Assembly (NCBI RefSeq): GCF_012184415.1
Contig: NZ_VTOX01000005.1
Location: 186,001 to 250,000 of the forward strand
Direction: 5' to 3'
Length of the DNA stretch: 64,000 bases
From: Ramlibacter lithotrophicus
GTDB lineage: Bacteria > Pseudomonadota > Gammaproteobacteria > Burkholderiales > Burkholderiaceae_C
The notes beneath the pieces are model-generated. The model was given only the letters and a program-made list of their open reading frames with translations, did no database searches and was not told the origin of the DNA. How positions within the stretch are numbered: position 1 is the first letter of the stretch; every line of letters starts with the position of its first letter. This document shows, in pieces, positions 63,462 through 64,000 of this stretch. A program made the translations under genes and the position numbers.

Positions 63462-64000
63462 TCAGGCGCTGACGATCCAGCCCTCCAGCGGGTCCAACGT
63501 CGCCGGCAGCCCGTACCATGGCGCGCCCTGGCGCCGCGCCCAGGCCGCCTGCATCAGGCACAGCACGGCGTCGAGCCGGTCGCCGCTGGCGTCCGCCACC
63601 AGCGCGTCGCGCTGCGCGTGGGTGAGCTTCAGGCGCAGCCCGAGCCGGGTCTGCCCGTGCTCGAGCGCCGTGATCAAGTCCTTGCGTGCGATCAGCCGCT
63701 CCGGCGTCTGCTTGCCCTTCTCGTCGCTCTTGTAGCTGCGCCGCGCCAGGACCTCGCGTGCCAGCAGCCCCGGATACGCTTCCAGCGCCACCCGGCTCGA
63801 GTCGCCCTCCTGCAGGCCGGGAATGTGCACGCCCGCGGCCAGCAGCCGCGGCAGCGCCGCGTGCAACATGTAGGCCACCGGCGGATTCACCCATTTCATC
63901 GACGGGCTGGAGCCGGCCAGCCTGTCGAAGGCGCGGTTGGCGAACTTGGCGCCGGCCGGCCGGGCCGCGCAGAAGGCAGCGAAGGTCTCGCGGATACGCG
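63462..64000 (-). CDS. DUF429 protein, C-terminal part
   Basis: Partial: the open frame continues off the right edge, and the visible 179 residues are the C-terminal part. The piece reads RETFAAFCAARPAGAKFANRAFDRLAG..., then SSRVALEAYPGLLAREVL (about residue 75-92 of the fragment) and GDRLDAVLCLMQAAWA near the end. These match the DUF429 family of predicted RNase H-like fold nucleases. Function is unknown. It is convergent with the SulP gene, with stops adjacent. An internal Met at 63899 is not the true start because conserved coding continues upstream. Confidence 0.8.
   Translation of the reverse strand, partial: RIRETFAAFCAARPAGAKFANRAFDRLAGSSPSMKWVNPPVAYMLHAALPRLLAAGVHIPGLQEGDSSRVALEAYPGLLAREVLARRSYKSDEKGKQTPERLIARKDLITALEHGQTRLGLRLKLTHAQRDALVADASGDRLDAVLCLMQAAWARRQGAPWYGLPATLDPLEGWIVSA

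Overview
The window is a GC-rich (roughly 68-70 percent by eye), densely packed stretch of a betaproteobacterial chromosome. Burkholderiales, most likely Comamonadaceae-like, is my best reading. This rests on family content (DUF3460 next to scpA, DUF3305/DUF3306 in a formate dehydrogenase block, an NF038104-type lipoprotein) and on the housekeeping block gpmA / rhodanese / grxC / secB / gpsA. No rRNA, tRNA, CRISPR array, integrase or transposase gene was found, and no gene-free stretch exceeds 300 bases.

Region 1 (1-15310, all minus strand) is a formate oxidation supercluster. From upstream to downstream it encodes a soluble NAD-linked formate dehydrogenase (a fused FdsG-FdsB diaphorase subunit and FdsA), two accessory proteins (DUF3305, DUF3306), a large multi-[4Fe-4S] protein, a TorD-like chaperone, a Tat-signal mini-protein, a respiratory FdhA-FdhB-FdhC enzyme with two small exported proteins, and the start of fdhD. 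Region 2 (15452-19056) holds apbC/mrp, metG and a small lipoprotein. Region 3 (19059-26253, minus) is a six-gene membrane complex related to hydrogenase-4/complex I. Its large subunit lacks the cysteines that bind the NiFe centre, so it fits the energy-converting-hydrogenase-related (Ehr) class rather than a hydrogenase.

Region 4 (26448-34665) has a BamE-like lipoprotein, DUF3460, scpA, the de novo NAD genes nadB, nadA and nadC, an OafA-type acyltransferase, a CusF-like copper protein and a thioredoxin. Region 5 (34662-46994) is the most interesting. A sensor kinase with two heme c-type motifs and a sigma-54-activating response regulator lie on one side of ctpA-gpmA-rhodanese-grxC-secB-gpsA. 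A four-gene operon lies on the other side: two response regulators, a nonaheme cytochrome c and a cytochrome b. One of those regulators is fused to a duplicated membrane hairpin. The operon is preceded by a strong sigma-54 promoter match, and the kinase gene is preceded by an FNR-like box. I infer that the two blocks form one redox-responsive regulon.

Region 6 (46995-57705) holds moeB's downstream neighbours: an amidase, an AsmA-family protein, a second regulatory set (single-domain response regulator, NarL-type regulator, CHASE3 histidine kinase) and an envelope-stress group (DUF1328, DUF883-like, holin-like membrane protein, BON proteins, a zinc metallopeptidase). A shared palindrome, GTAGG-N6-CCTAC, sits about 128 bases upstream of two start codons here. 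Region 7 (57869-64000) has an Lhr-like helicase, a sulfatase, a SulP transporter and the end of a DUF429 gene.

Two genes, fdsA and metG, carry intergenic-type palindromic repeats read in frame as low-complexity linkers. Several genes appear to have leaderless promoters.
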